DNA of 64,000 nucleotides from Bacteroidia bacterium (lineage in GTDB: Bacteria; Bacteroidota; Bacteroidia; Chitinophagales; Chitinophagaceae): contig JAUHYD010000018.1 in assembly GCA_030426665.1 (NCBI GenBank), positions 32,816-96,815 of the forward strand, written 5' to 3'. Below the pieces are notes generated by a model. The model worked only from the letters and a program-made list of their open reading frames with translations, made no database searches and was not told where the DNA came from. Both the position numbers and the translations under genes were made by a program. This document shows, in pieces, positions 47,662 to 55,245 of this stretch (its first letter is position 1; every line of letters starts with the position of its first letter).

Positions 47662-48204
47662 CACCGCTATGGCTTTAATGGACTGTTTAAAGACAATGAG
47701 TGGGCAGGATTGGGAAGCATATGGATTTTGGAGCAAGGAAATATGATACTAGAATTGGTCGATGGTTTGCCATAGACGGGCATCCTAAACCTTCTCTATC
47801 TTCATATCAGTTTGGTTGTTGTAACCCTTTGATTTTTGTTGACCCGGATGGGAATACAGAGTACTATTACAATGGCAAATGGGTGGCAAGTGACGGTGCA
47901 AATAATAATATGATTGGTATTGTCAAAAGTGGAAGCGTTAAAAGGTCTATGGCAAAAGGAAAATATTCACTCCCGACAGTAAGTAATGGGTTCAATAACA
48001 ATGATGTGTTTACAATAGATGCTGATGTCTTGTCAGTTGCAAACAAAGTTTTAGGTTTGTCTCTTTCGAAAAAAAAGAGAAGATAGGGAGTTTCAAGCAG
48101 GAATGGAGCATATAGGTGGTGGGTCAAAGTTTCAAGCCATCGGCTTGGGTATTCTCAATCTTGGAGCATCAGGGGCAATAGGTATATATAATTTCTCTCG
48201 GTAA
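47662..48204 (+). pseudogene. RHS core-tail plus toxin fragment with two frameshifts
   Basis: The segment begins abruptly with RYGFNGLFKDNEWAGLG, an RHS-associated core tail. It loses frame near 47716, where a G-run is one base shorter than in the 49030 copy (GGGAAG versus GGGGAAT). It continues as DFGARKYDTRIGRWFAIDG and FVDPDGNTEYYYNGKW, then shifts again at an A8 run near 48069-48076. After that REFQAGMEHIGGGSKFQ leads to a stop at 48204. The toxin part (about 120 residues) is not recognised. Either true decay or homopolymer sequencing error could explain the shifts. Confidence 0.75.
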
Positions 48205-48282
48205 AGACAGAGATAAAGCCAACTAAATATGAGCGTTTCAATTAAGACAGATTAGTAACTTACTCCATTAAAGAACGGCAAT

Positions 48283-48606
48283 ATGAAAATTGAAAAAGAT
48301 GAGTTTTATGCTTTTTTGAGTTCAATCACGGGCGTGGCTGTAAAAGATGAAACTTTGTTTTTTGACAAAATAGGGATGGACGGAATGGACGCATGGTCCT
48401 TGATTGAGCAAATTGCGCAAAAATACAATGTTGATTTTACTGGCTACAATTGGGAGGACTATCATCACGGTGATACAGAAATAGGTAATGTTTTGAAAGC
48501 ACTAAAACATATTCTTAAAAGAAAAAGACAGCTTTCTCAATTTTCAGCGTTACACTTATTTACCGTTGTAATTGCTGGCAAATGGTTTGCTCCAGCATCG
48601 AATTAG
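48283..48606 (+). CDS. DUF1493-like protein in immunity position
   Basis: The 107-residue protein shows the DUF1493 pattern: IGMDGMDAWSLIEQIAQKYNVDFTGYNW (about 30-57), aligning with IGDDFEDLMELYASRFNVDMTSYLW of the gene at 8635. A basic stretch (LKRKRQ) precedes a hydrophobic C-terminus, as in that paralogue. It lies 79 bp after the broken RHS-toxin fragment, where an immunity gene is expected. The family has no established immunity role that I can cite, so this is inferred from position. Confidence 0.65.
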   Translation: MKIEKDEFYAFLSSITGVAVKDETLFFDKIGMDGMDAWSLIEQIAQKYNVDFTGYNWEDYHHGDTEIGNVLKALKHILKRKRQLSQFSALHLFTVVIAGKWFAPASN

Positions 48607-48664
48607 GTTACGCATACCCAGCTTGGCGTAGGCTCAGACTACGTCACAGTGGTAGTCAATCTAT

Positions 48665-48856
48665 GATTGACGAAAATAAGTAACGATGGTGAGCATTAAA
48701 CACGATAGGCAGAGCAAAGCAAATGAGTGATTCAGGGAAGAATATAGTGCGAGTAGTCAGTAAAGAAAAAAGTAAAAACTAAAATATATAAACATCAGAA
48801 CCTTATAAAATATACCGGTATGAAAATATCAAAAAAGATGAATTATAAAAAGGCAG
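48665..48856 (+). repeat. Pre-cassette repeat plus RHS leader start (copy A)
   Basis: About 190 bp from ATTGACGAAAATAAGTAACG to the AAAAAGGCAG of the leader is repeated at 50436-50635 with a few small indels. It includes the likely promoter/leader region in front of the RHS-type start codon, so each cassette carries the same upstream sequence. Confidence 0.85.
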
Positions 48857-49938
48857 GGCCGGTACCGCATAGCGGGGATATAACGTTGCGTATAGAATGT
48901 ATGGACCCCTTGGGTGGAAATGTAGTGCTGGATGGCATAAACATTCCTCACGACACCATGGCCCCCTACAATCTTACCAGCACTGCCTGCAACTCCGATG
49001 GCTATAGCTATGGCTTTAATGGGCAGTTTAAAGACAATGAGTGGGCTGGGCTGGGGAATCATTTGGACTTTGGAGCAAGAATGTATGATACAAGGATTGG
49101 GAGGTTTAGAGGTGTTGATAGGTACTCCGGAAAATTTCCGGAACAAAGTCCATATACCTTTGCAGCCAATAGTCCTATCGGCGCAGTAGATGTAAATGGG
49201 GATTATGTTTATATATTGGCATATACTGTTAATAATAATCATGGTGATGATATGTTTAAAGCATCGGCACTAACTAGGAAATATGATATTGAACACTCTT
49301 CAACGTTCAACTCGAAACGAGATAAAGTAGCAATGATTGAGGTGACAGATTTAGCCAAGCTTAATTCAAAAATTAAAGGACTAATTGCGGAAAACCAAGA
49401 AAGATATGGATTTACTATTGAGTTTGGGCTGTGGTCACATTCAGGTCTTCAAGGTCCTGTTGGAAGCGAGCCTACGAGCGAAAATGCAGCCCCTGGGACA
49501 CTATATCAAATGGATGTAAGTGGATATAATATAGATATGAATTGGTCGGGCGAAAGCAGTAATAGAGCAGGCTTTTATGGATGCAGAAGCGGGGTGTTAG
49601 GGCCTGACGGTAAATCATTTACAACTGAAGTGTCTGGGTTAAGTTATTTTAATGGTGTAAATGTAGTAGGGCAGCCCGGTTCAGCCTTCCCTTCCCAATA
49701 TACAGATGAACGTAATGAAACTATCTCGCAGGCAACTGGAGATTATTTGCCAATTGAGAGACGATATGTCAATAATGGAGATCCAGCCGCTTATGTAATA
49801 AAGAAAACATATTTAATTAGTGGCAATGAAGGAGAGGGGAAAAAAGCGTTACTTATTGGGGCAAAAGCTTACCCAATGACATCTTCAAAAGATGGGGCTC
49901 AGAAAGAGTCTGATTTTCAACCAGGTAGTAAAAAATGA
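48820..49938 (+). CDS. Orphan RHS-type protein: leader start fused to RHS core tail and a His/Cys toxin-like domain
   Basis: The 372-residue ORF begins with the shared leader (MKISKKMNYKKAG) but lacks the hydrophobic signal part. It is joined in frame to DITLRIECMDPLGG and the RHS core tail (YSYGFNGQFKDNEWAG, FGARMYDTRIGRF, PYTFAANSPIGAVDVNGDY; about 62-129). The remaining 240 residues contain FGLWSHSGLQGPVGS (His207) and AGFYGCRSG (Cys255), a His...Cys arrangement reminiscent of caspase-like clan CD peptidases. This is an in-frame deletion derivative, probably not secreted. The lipoprotein gene 6 bp downstream would be its immunity partner. Confidence 0.75.
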   Translation: MKISKKMNYKKAGPVPHSGDITLRIECMDPLGGNVVLDGINIPHDTMAPYNLTSTACNSDGYSYGFNGQFKDNEWAGLGNHLDFGARMYDTRIGRFRGVDRYSGKFPEQSPYTFAANSPIGAVDVNGDYVYILAYTVNNNHGDDMFKASALTRKYDIEHSSTFNSKRDKVAMIEVTDLAKLNSKIKGLIAENQERYGFTIEFGLWSHSGLQGPVGSEPTSENAAPGTLYQMDVSGYNIDMNWSGESSNRAGFYGCRSGVLGPDGKSFTTEVSGLSYFNGVNVVGQPGSAFPSQYTDERNETISQATGDYLPIERRYVNNGDPAAYVIKKTYLISGNEGEGKKALLIGAKAYPMTSSKDGAQKESDFQPGSKK

Positions 49939-49944
49939 TATGCT

Positions 49945-50295
49945 ATGAAATTTCGTTCGATTATTTTGATATTTATTTTTTTTTGCTCATGTAAAATGGG
50001 CAGCAGGGAAAAAAATATATTACTTAAATACTATTGGAAATGTTCTGAAGATGGACATTTTCTTGGAGATATAATCTCTTTCGATACAGTAAATAGAAAT
50101 GTAACTCAATATATTTATTTTATTGATTCTGATTTTAATATATATAGAAATGGAATAAAATATGGAACAGTTGTCAAAGTATATGGAACAGTTTTCAAAG
50201 TAGGACGAGAGAAGGTTGTTATTAGAGGTGTTGATAGCGGGATTGGGGTGTATGTGGCTTTTTCTGACAGAGACCCCACTCGTCCTCGTTTGTAA
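49945..50295 (+). CDS. Small lipoprotein, candidate immunity protein for the His/Cys toxin
   Basis: The 116-residue protein has a lipoprotein signal (IILIFIFFCSC, lipidated Cys at 14 or 16) followed by a beta-rich domain (KYYWKCSEDGHFLGDII, then YIDSD-like strands and VVKVYGTVFKVGREKVV). It starts 6 bp after the toxin-like ORF and is more AT-rich than core genes. A membrane-attached immunity protein would protect against a toxin entering through or acting in the envelope; this is inferred from position. I do not recognise the family. Confidence 0.65.
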   Translation: MKFRSIILIFIFFCSCKMGSREKNILLKYYWKCSEDGHFLGDIISFDTVNRNVTQYIYFIDSDFNIYRNGIKYGTVVKVYGTVFKVGREKVVIRGVDSGIGVYVAFSDRDPTRPRL

Positions 50296-50599
50296 ACTCA
50301 TTCTCAGAATGTTTGCTGTCATCAATAAACAGGAATTTTATGTGGATAAGTACAAAAATGCAGCTTAATTTATTGAGAATTTGGTGGTGTCGGAAACATA
50401 GAATACGCGAGTATGTGATTAGTGAAATGAATAGAGATTGACGAAAATAAGTAACGATGGTGAGCATTAAACACGATAGGCAGAGCAAAGCAAATGAGTG
50501 ATTCAGGGAAGAGTATAGTATAGTGCGAGTAAACAGTAAAGAAAAAAGTAAGTAAAAGCTAAAATATATAAACATCAGAACCTTATAAAATATACCGGT
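50296..50599. other. Intergenic region dominated by array repeats
   Basis: It holds the pre-cassette repeat (from about 50402) and TGTGGATAA at 50341-50349, an isolated perfect DnaA-box sequence. No ORF of coding quality was seen. Confidence 0.5.
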
Positions 50600-50635
50600 A
50601 TCAAAGTATCAAAAGAGATGAATTATAAAAGGCAG
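50436..50635 (+). repeat. Pre-cassette repeat plus leader start (copy B)
   Basis: It matches 48665-48856. Here an extra TATAG duplication and a small AAGT insertion are visible near 50518-50555, and the leader start codon is mutated. Confidence 0.85.
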
Positions 50636-50832
50636 TATTGTTGTTGTGCATGGTCATAAGCCTGCTGGGTGCGGGGAGTGCATCTGCACAGTGTCCTACC
50701 GGTGTCGCACCTGTTTTTTCACGGAGTTTTTTCACGGAGTACTTTACATCTATAACCGCCTCCGAGCCCGAAGTTTTATCTACTTCACCTGACGGGGTCA
50801 CAGAAAAAGGGTTTCAAGGTTTTCCTTCGTAA
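50600..50832 (+). pseudogene. Truncated RHS-type leader, copy 2 (start lost, frameshifted)
   Basis: The leader ATG has become ATC (50600-50602), and one A is missing from the ATAAAAAGGCAG tract, so the signal peptide (LLCMVISLLGAGSASAQ) is out of frame with the second ATG. The downstream frame is open to a stop near 50832 and ends STSPDGVTEKGFQ within the tRNA-3'-like segment. It cannot be translated from a normal start. Confidence 0.75.
50788..50818 (+). repeat. Near-exact copy of the tRNA-Arg 3' end (att-like)
   Basis: CCTGACGGGGTCACAG followed by AAAAAGGGTTTCA repeats tRNA positions 46470-46498, differing by one inserted A. A terminator-like hairpin follows, as at the tRNA. Only the 3' end is present; the rest of the tRNA is not. 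Confidence 0.7.
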
Positions 50833-50882
50833 CCCTTTTTTCGTTTTAGAGCGTCTTTGTTCCGTCAGTACCTGCTTATCTG

Positions 50883-51278
50883 TTATTGAGCAGGTTGCTT
50901 AGGGTTTTCTTTCTTTTTTCTATTCGTGTACAAAACCCCTATACCCACTGCTATAAAAGGTATTGTTGACAATGCAATTTTTATATTCTGCGAAATTATC
51001 CCTGTCAGAAAAAGAAATAGCATGATTACGCTCAAACAGGAAAGCCCTGCGTATGTAATCGTCTTATTTGGTTCTTTTTTTAAGACAGATATTAGCAATA
51101 GCAGCTGACCAATCAAGGGAATAAGAATGAACGGGTGCAAGAATGAGTTGGAACTTACCGTAGTTCCAAATAATAATTCACGCTCAATCTGGAAGATAAA
51201 TTTGTGGTTATTGCCTCCCCATTCTAAGTAGCCGATTAAGGATGTAACTATGAGGGCGATGTTAAGTAATCTTTTCAT
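50883..51278 (-). CDS. Small multi-pass membrane protein, unknown
   Basis: The 131-residue protein has four hydrophobic segments (about 2-18, 45-64, 73-95 and 100-117) and a charged C-terminal tail (TNRKKKENPKQ). No family was recognised. It is convergent with the RHS array, and its last codons are included in direct repeat copy 2 and duplicated in copy 1 at 46861-46917, so it marks the ancestral right junction of the array. Confidence 0.6.
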   Translation of the reverse strand: MKRLLNIALIVTSLIGYLEWGGNNHKFIFQIERELLFGTTVSSNSFLHPFILIPLIGQLLLLISVLKKEPNKTITYAGLSCLSVIMLFLFLTGIISQNIKIALSTIPFIAVGIGVLYTNRKKKENPKQPAQ

Positions 51279-51439
51279 GCACGTGCTGTAAGATGAGATG
51301 CAAATTTAAAAATACAATGTGTAGGGAATTGTTTACAACATCACAATTTTGCAGATAGGGAATTCTTAGAATCAATTTGAAAGCGGGTGAGATTCAGTGA
51401 TTGTTTAGTAGGCCTGGCGTACAGCCTAAACATTTCTCC

Positions 51440-51475
51440 AAAAACAAGAAAGCCTGCAAGAAAACTTGCAGGCTT
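51440..51475 (-). terminator. Terminator of tRNA-Glu
   Basis: A perfect 11-bp stem AAGCCTGCAAG/CTTGCAGGCTT (51450-51460 with 51465-51475) with loop AAAA is followed on the minus strand by TTCTTGTTTTT. Confidence 0.85.
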
Positions 51476-51479
51476 TTGG

Positions 51480-51551
51480 TAGCACGTACGGGAGTCGAAC
51501 CCGTCATTCCTCCGTGAAAGGGAGGCGTCTTAGCCGATTGACCAACGCGCC
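51480..51551 (-). tRNA. tRNA-Glu (anticodon TTC)
   Basis: On the minus strand the cloverleaf is: acceptor GGCGCGT with ACGTGCT (two G-U), D stem GTC/GAC, anticodon stem CCTCC/GGAGG around CTTTCAC (anticodon TTC, complement at 51516-51518), and T arm ACGGG/CCCGT with loop TTCGACT. Discriminator A is followed by encoded CCA. Confidence 0.93.
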
Positions 51552-51568
51552 ATTCCGTTATTCGGAGT

Positions 51569-51577
51569 GCAAAGATA
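51569..51577 (-). promoter_or_regulatory. -7 promoter element of tRNA-Glu (TATCTTTGC)
   Basis: TATCTTTGC on the minus strand, 17 nt before the tRNA 5' end, is identical to the element at tRNA-Arg. Confidence 0.6.
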
Positions 51578-51619
51578 CGGGACAAATTTTACTAAGCAAA
51601 TTTTTGTTCCGCTTTTTTT

Positions 51620-52387
51620 TTAAGAATTAATCATCGCGCTCACGATAGCTAAAAAGTCGTCCGCATTCAATGCTGCACCACCTATCAGGCCGCCGTCCAC
51701 ATCTTCACAGCTAAACAATTCCGCGGCATTGCCGGGCTTGCAGCTGCCACCGTATAAGATGGTTATTTCTGCGGCTACAGCAGCACCATATTGCTCAGCT
51801 ACCACAGCGCGAATGTGCTGGTGCATTGTTTGTGCTTGCGCAGAGCTGGCGGTTAGTCCTGTGCCAATTGCCCATATTGGTTCGTAGGCGATAACCACAT
51901 TCTTTATATGTGCTTCGCTAAGATGGAATAGTCCTGCTTTTAGTTGAGCTTCTACATAGTCGTTTTGCCCACCTTGCTCGCGCACTTCAAGTGGCTCGCC
52001 ACAGCAAAAAATAACCTGCATATTGTTTGCTAGTACCTGATTAGTCTTTTTGGCCAGCATAGCGTCGTCTTCACCAAAGTATTGTCTTCTTTCGGAGTGT
52101 CCGATAATCACATATTTTACTTCGGCATTATTTAGCATCGAGGCAGAAACTTCTCCCGTGTAAGCACCAGCAGCCTCATGATGGCAATTCTGTGCACCCG
52201 GGAACACATACTCCATATTGGCAAGCTGTGTAACCGTTTGTGGAATGTGCAGAAAGGGTGGGGCTATAACTACTTCGTTTGACTCGTTGAGCTCCGGAAG
52301 CCCTTTATAAATCTCGTTAATTAGGTCCGCACCCTCTATCAGGTTGAGGTTCATTTTCCAATTGGCAGCTACTATTTTTTTGCGCAT
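51620..52387 (-). CDS. tpiA: Triosephosphate isomerase
   Basis: The 255-residue TIM-barrel enzyme interconverts dihydroxyacetone phosphate and glyceraldehyde 3-phosphate. The catalytic residues are visible: Lys in AANWKMN (about residue 11), His in VIIGHSERRQYFGE (about 98) and Glu in VIAYEPIWAIGTG (about 170). The phosphate-gripper ILYGGSCKPGNAAEL is present near 213. The length is normal. It is upstream of tRNA-Glu on the same strand. Confidence 0.97.
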   Translation of the reverse strand: MRKKIVAANWKMNLNLIEGADLINEIYKGLPELNESNEVVIAPPFLHIPQTVTQLANMEYVFPGAQNCHHEAAGAYTGEVSASMLNNAEVKYVIIGHSERRQYFGEDDAMLAKKTNQVLANNMQVIFCCGEPLEVREQGGQNDYVEAQLKAGLFHLSEAHIKNVVIAYEPIWAIGTGLTASSAQAQTMHQHIRAVVAEQYGAAVAAEITILYGGSCKPGNAAELFSCEDVDGGLIGGAALNADDFLAIVSAMINS

Positions 52388-52438
52388 ATATTATTTGTTA
52401 TTTTATTGATTTATATCTTTTGGTTTGGTTCAAACCGT

Positions 52439-52447
52439 GCAAAGATA
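52439..52447 (-). promoter_or_regulatory. Putative -7 promoter element of tpiA (TATCTTTGC)
   Basis: A consensus element on the minus strand, 51 nt before the tpiA ATG. Confidence 0.5.
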
Positions 52448-52606
52448 ATTTTTTTGGGGTACAACTGTTACATTGGGCGTTCCTCGCTCCCGTTTAACTA
52501 TCCAAGTGTTATTTTAACAGGAATTATTGAAAGCGCGGTTGTATTAAGAAATGGTTGTGTGTAATTTTGAATTAACTAAAATTTACGTGTCAGGAAAAAG
52601 AATTTT

Positions 52607-53019
52607 CTGTATCGGTTTATTGCGTTATTGTTACTGTCGGGAACCAGTCAGGCAGGGTTTGTTGTAAAGAAGCGTGCTATTGCAAATCAGGAGCAAGTAA
52701 TTGAGCCTTCGGAGGCCATTAGTTCTCAGGTTAATGCGACTTTTGAGTCGGGGCTGCAAAAGACGAACCTTAAAGGGCATCATAAAGAACATAAGTCATT
52801 TTTGGGGAAGATTTTTGACAAAGTAAAGCATGCAGCTGCAACTCCCATTAATCAGATAGCTTATGTTATCCTTGCAATAATACCTTTGGGTGGGGGCTCG
52901 CGATAGGAATCAATGATGACTTCGAAGGCCCAAATTGGATTATAGGTCTGTTACTATATTTTGTGTTCTATCTACCGGGTGTCATTTATGCGCTCATTAA
53001 AATGAATGATTATTACTAG
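52607..53019 (+). pseudogene. Frameshifted YqaE/Pmp3-family membrane protein gene
   Basis: The first frame encodes a signal-peptide-like start (FLYRFIALLLLSGTSQAG), a charged linker (HHKEHKSFLGKIFDKVK) and INQIAYVILAIIPLG, then stops at 52906. In the next frame the protein continues as LAIGINDDFEGPNWIIGLL and LPGVIYALIKMNDYY to a stop at 53019. Together they form a Bacteroidota-type YqaE/Pmp3 protein. One missing base in the GGGTGGGGG run near 52890 explains the break. No ATG or GTG lies in frame before the signal-like part (only CTG 52607 or TTG 52628), so a second lesion is possible. Confidence 0.75.
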
Positions 53020-53044
53020 CGATTTTGACTTTACTTATTTATCG

Positions 53045-53076
53045 AGGGCTGTCTTTTCCGGACAGCCCTTTATATT
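53045..53076 (+). terminator. Intrinsic terminator after the YqaE-like gene
   Basis: The stem AGGGCTGTC/GACAGCCCT (53045-53053 with 53061-53069) is followed by a T-rich TTATATTTTT. Confidence 0.75.
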
Positions 53077-53100
53077 TTTCGATATACCGTAATATACTAA

Positions 53101-53140
53101 AGAGGGCTGCTGTGATATATTATCGCAGCAGCCCTTTTTT
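53101..53140. terminator. Intrinsic terminator facing the acyl-CoA dehydrogenase gene
   Basis: The stem GGGCTGCTG/CAGCAGCCC with an interrupted apex is flanked by A and T tracts, so it can work from either side. Confidence 0.75.
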
Positions 53141-53157
53141 ATAGTGTCAAGTATTAT

Positions 53158-54300
53158 TTAGTCTTTCAGAATGCTTCTGGAGATAACTAGTTTCTGTATC
53201 TCAGAAGTACCTTCCCCAATGGTGCAAAGTTTGCTATCACGGTAGTATTTTTCCACCGGAAAGTCCTTTGTATATCCATAACCACCAAAAACCTGTACGG
53301 CATCTGTAGAAACCCGTACACACACTTCAGATGCATAGTATTTAGCCATTGCAGACTCTTTAGTCATTTTCTCGCCACGGTTCTTCATGTCAGCGGCCTG
53401 ATAGATAAGCATTTCAGAAGCTTCTATCTGGGTAGCCATATCTGCAAGTTTAAAGGAAATAGCCTGGAAGTTAGCAATTGGCTGGTCAAACTGGTGGCGC
53501 TCTTTAGCGTACTTAACAGACGCTTCATAAGCTCCTTTAGCTATACCCAAAGAAAGTGCCGCAATAGAGATACGACCACCGTCAAGCACTTTCATCGCTT
53601 GCGGAAAACCAGAACCTACTTCACCCAAACGCTGAGCGTCAGAGATACGACAGTTGTCAAATACTAATTCTGCTGTTTCGCTGGCACGCATGCCTAGCTT
53701 ATTTTCTTTCTTGCCGGCTTCGAATCCCGGAGTTCCTCTTTCTACTACAAATGCCGTGATATTGTTTCTGGTTCTTGGTTCTCCTGTTCTGGCCAACACA
53801 ACAGCTACATTACCGCTGATACCATGGGTAATCCAGTTCTTAGTGCCATTAAGCACCCACTCATCGCCATCTTTTGTTGCTGTGCAACGCATATTGCCCG
53901 AATCACTTCCGGTGTTTGCTTCTGTTAGACCCCAGGCGCCAATCCATTCGCCGGAAGCGAGTTTGGGTAGGTATTTTTTCTTTTGTTCCTCGTTCCCGAA
54001 AGCCAATATATGTCCGGTACACAATGAGTTGTGAGCCGCTACCGACAGACCGATAGAGCCACATACTTTCGCTACCTCACTTACTACCGTCACATACTCA
54101 AAGTACCCCATTCCTGACCCACCATATTCCGTAGGTACAAGTACACCCATAAGTCCCAGTTCTCCCATTTTGCGAAACAATTCGACAGGAAATGTTTGGG
54201 CTTCGTCCCATTTCATCATGTCCGGACGGATATGTTTATTAGCAAAATCGCGAATCATAGTCGCTATCGATTCCTGTGCTTCTGAGTACTTAAAGTCCAT
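53158..54300 (-). CDS. Acyl-CoA dehydrogenase (short/medium-chain type)
   Basis: The 380-residue flavoenzyme introduces a trans double bond into acyl-CoA in beta-oxidation or amino-acid breakdown. Motifs are AWGLTEANTGSDSG (about 127-140), KNWITHGISGNVAVV, ERHQFDQPIANFQAISFKLA (about 264) and the catalytic Glu in IGEGTSEIQKLVISR (about 362-376). It is complete and monocistronic. The exact acyl chain cannot be read from the sequence. Confidence 0.93.
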   Translation of the reverse strand: MDFKYSEAQESIATMIRDFANKHIRPDMMKWDEAQTFPVELFRKMGELGLMGVLVPTEYGGSGMGYFEYVTVVSEVAKVCGSIGLSVAAHNSLCTGHILAFGNEEQKKKYLPKLASGEWIGAWGLTEANTGSDSGNMRCTATKDGDEWVLNGTKNWITHGISGNVAVVLARTGEPRTRNNITAFVVERGTPGFEAGKKENKLGMRASETAELVFDNCRISDAQRLGEVGSGFPQAMKVLDGGRISIAALSLGIAKGAYEASVKYAKERHQFDQPIANFQAISFKLADMATQIEASEMLIYQAADMKNRGEKMTKESAMAKYYASEVCVRVSTDAVQVFGGYGYTKDFPVEKYYRDSKLCTIGEGTSEIQKLVISRSILKD

Positions 54301-54411
54301 ATTTTAATTTAATACAAATGATATTTAGCGCAATTTTACGACATTTTTTTCGAATGGAAATATCAAATTCTATTTGTCACACATACAGCTATACAATAGT
54401 CTTCAGGTTTT

Positions 54412-55161
54412 CTATTTGTATACTACTATATACATCGCCTTACAACCTTCCGTAGCCGTCTTCACAACACCCACACTGTTCCGCTTTAATGCGATAATGC
54501 CGCTTAGTTGAGAAACGATGAAATCGCCGTATTGCTTATTATCGCCCGCACTCATTGTTACCGAGCTTTTGTCCTCATTATTGTTGTCAAACATGGTTGC
54601 CGAAGGGTGAAAGGACGTGTTCGTCTTCTGTGCCATGGCAAACACTTTGGCGTGATAATTATACGCTGCTGCCTCAAAACTGAAGTAGAAGGTGCCACAG
54701 TCGGAGGTGAAGGTCTTGACGATGGTATTCCCTTGTTTTCTGATATCGGTAGTTGCTTGTTTGCATTGCTCATAAAAAGCAGTAACCGGGTCCGGTGGCG
54801 GTTTTACTGTAATTGTGCCACGCACTATATCGTATGTTTTGGCTTTTTTCCCCTTTACATTGTCCGCAAGCAGCAGCTTGATTGTTGTTCCGGTTTCACC
54901 ACGTATTATGTTGACAACATCTTCCAATGGTTTGTTTTTGCAGGCTTTACCATCGGCCTTGATGATGAACCATCCGTTTTGCACACCGCTCTTTTCTGCC
55001 GGACTGTTAGCCAGCACCTCCTTGATGTAGGGCAGGGTAGAACCATCTTTCGCAGTATCCAGCATCAGGGTTGCGCCCATCCCGCCGAAGTTCTGTGCGG
55101 TAAGTTGGGTTGTTGCCAGAAGCATTAATAATGTAACAGTGTACAGGTAAAATGATTTCAT
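54412..55161 (-). CDS. Exported PDZ-domain protein, unknown role
   Basis: The 249-residue protein has a signal peptide (LLMLLATTQLTAQ) and one PDZ domain (about 25-115: YIKEVLANSPAEKSGVQNGW, the carboxylate-loop region and GETGTTIKLLLAD). A C-terminal domain of about 125 residues of unknown family follows. No protease domain is attached. It lies downstream of dnaB on the same strand but is separated by a terminator, so it is probably transcribed on its own. Confidence 0.75.
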   Translation of the reverse strand: MKSFYLYTVTLLMLLATTQLTAQNFGGMGATLMLDTAKDGSTLPYIKEVLANSPAEKSGVQNGWFIIKADGKACKNKPLEDVVNIIRGETGTTIKLLLADNVKGKKAKTYDIVRGTITVKPPPDPVTAFYEQCKQATTDIRKQGNTIVKTFTSDCGTFYFSFEAAAYNYHAKVFAMAQKTNTSFHPSATMFDNNNEDKSSVTMSAGDNKQYGDFIVSQLSGIIALKRNSVGVVKTATEGCKAMYIVVYK

Positions 55162-55186
55162 ACAGCAAGTTTATGCATTTTAAATC

Positions 55187-55223
55187 AAAAGCACCTTTGG
55201 GTAGGCTATCCAAAGGTGCTTTT
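55187..55223. terminator. Intrinsic terminator after dnaB
   Basis: A perfect 14-bp stem (55187-55200 with 55210-55223; AAAAGCACCTTTGG/CCAAAGGTGCTTTT) is flanked by A/T tracts. Confidence 0.85.
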
Positions 55224-55245
55224 TGTGATGTGATAATATGATTTT

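Larger units (their letters stand above)
50583..50936 (+). repeat. Direct repeat copy 2 (about 354 bp)
   Basis: Near-identical to 46563-46915, about 4.02 kb apart. It contains the leader stub, the tRNA-3'-like segment, the terminator hairpin and the end of the convergent gene at 50883. Confidence 0.9.

Noticed and set aside
50788..50818. A second or third tRNA-Arg gene
   Set aside because: Only the T-arm and acceptor 3' side are present; no D arm, anticodon arm or 5' acceptor strand.
54508..55128. Plus-strand frame of 206 codons opposite the PDZ gene
   Set aside because: The opposite strand has a signal peptide and a PDZ domain; this frame is Cys/Arg-rich without motifs.
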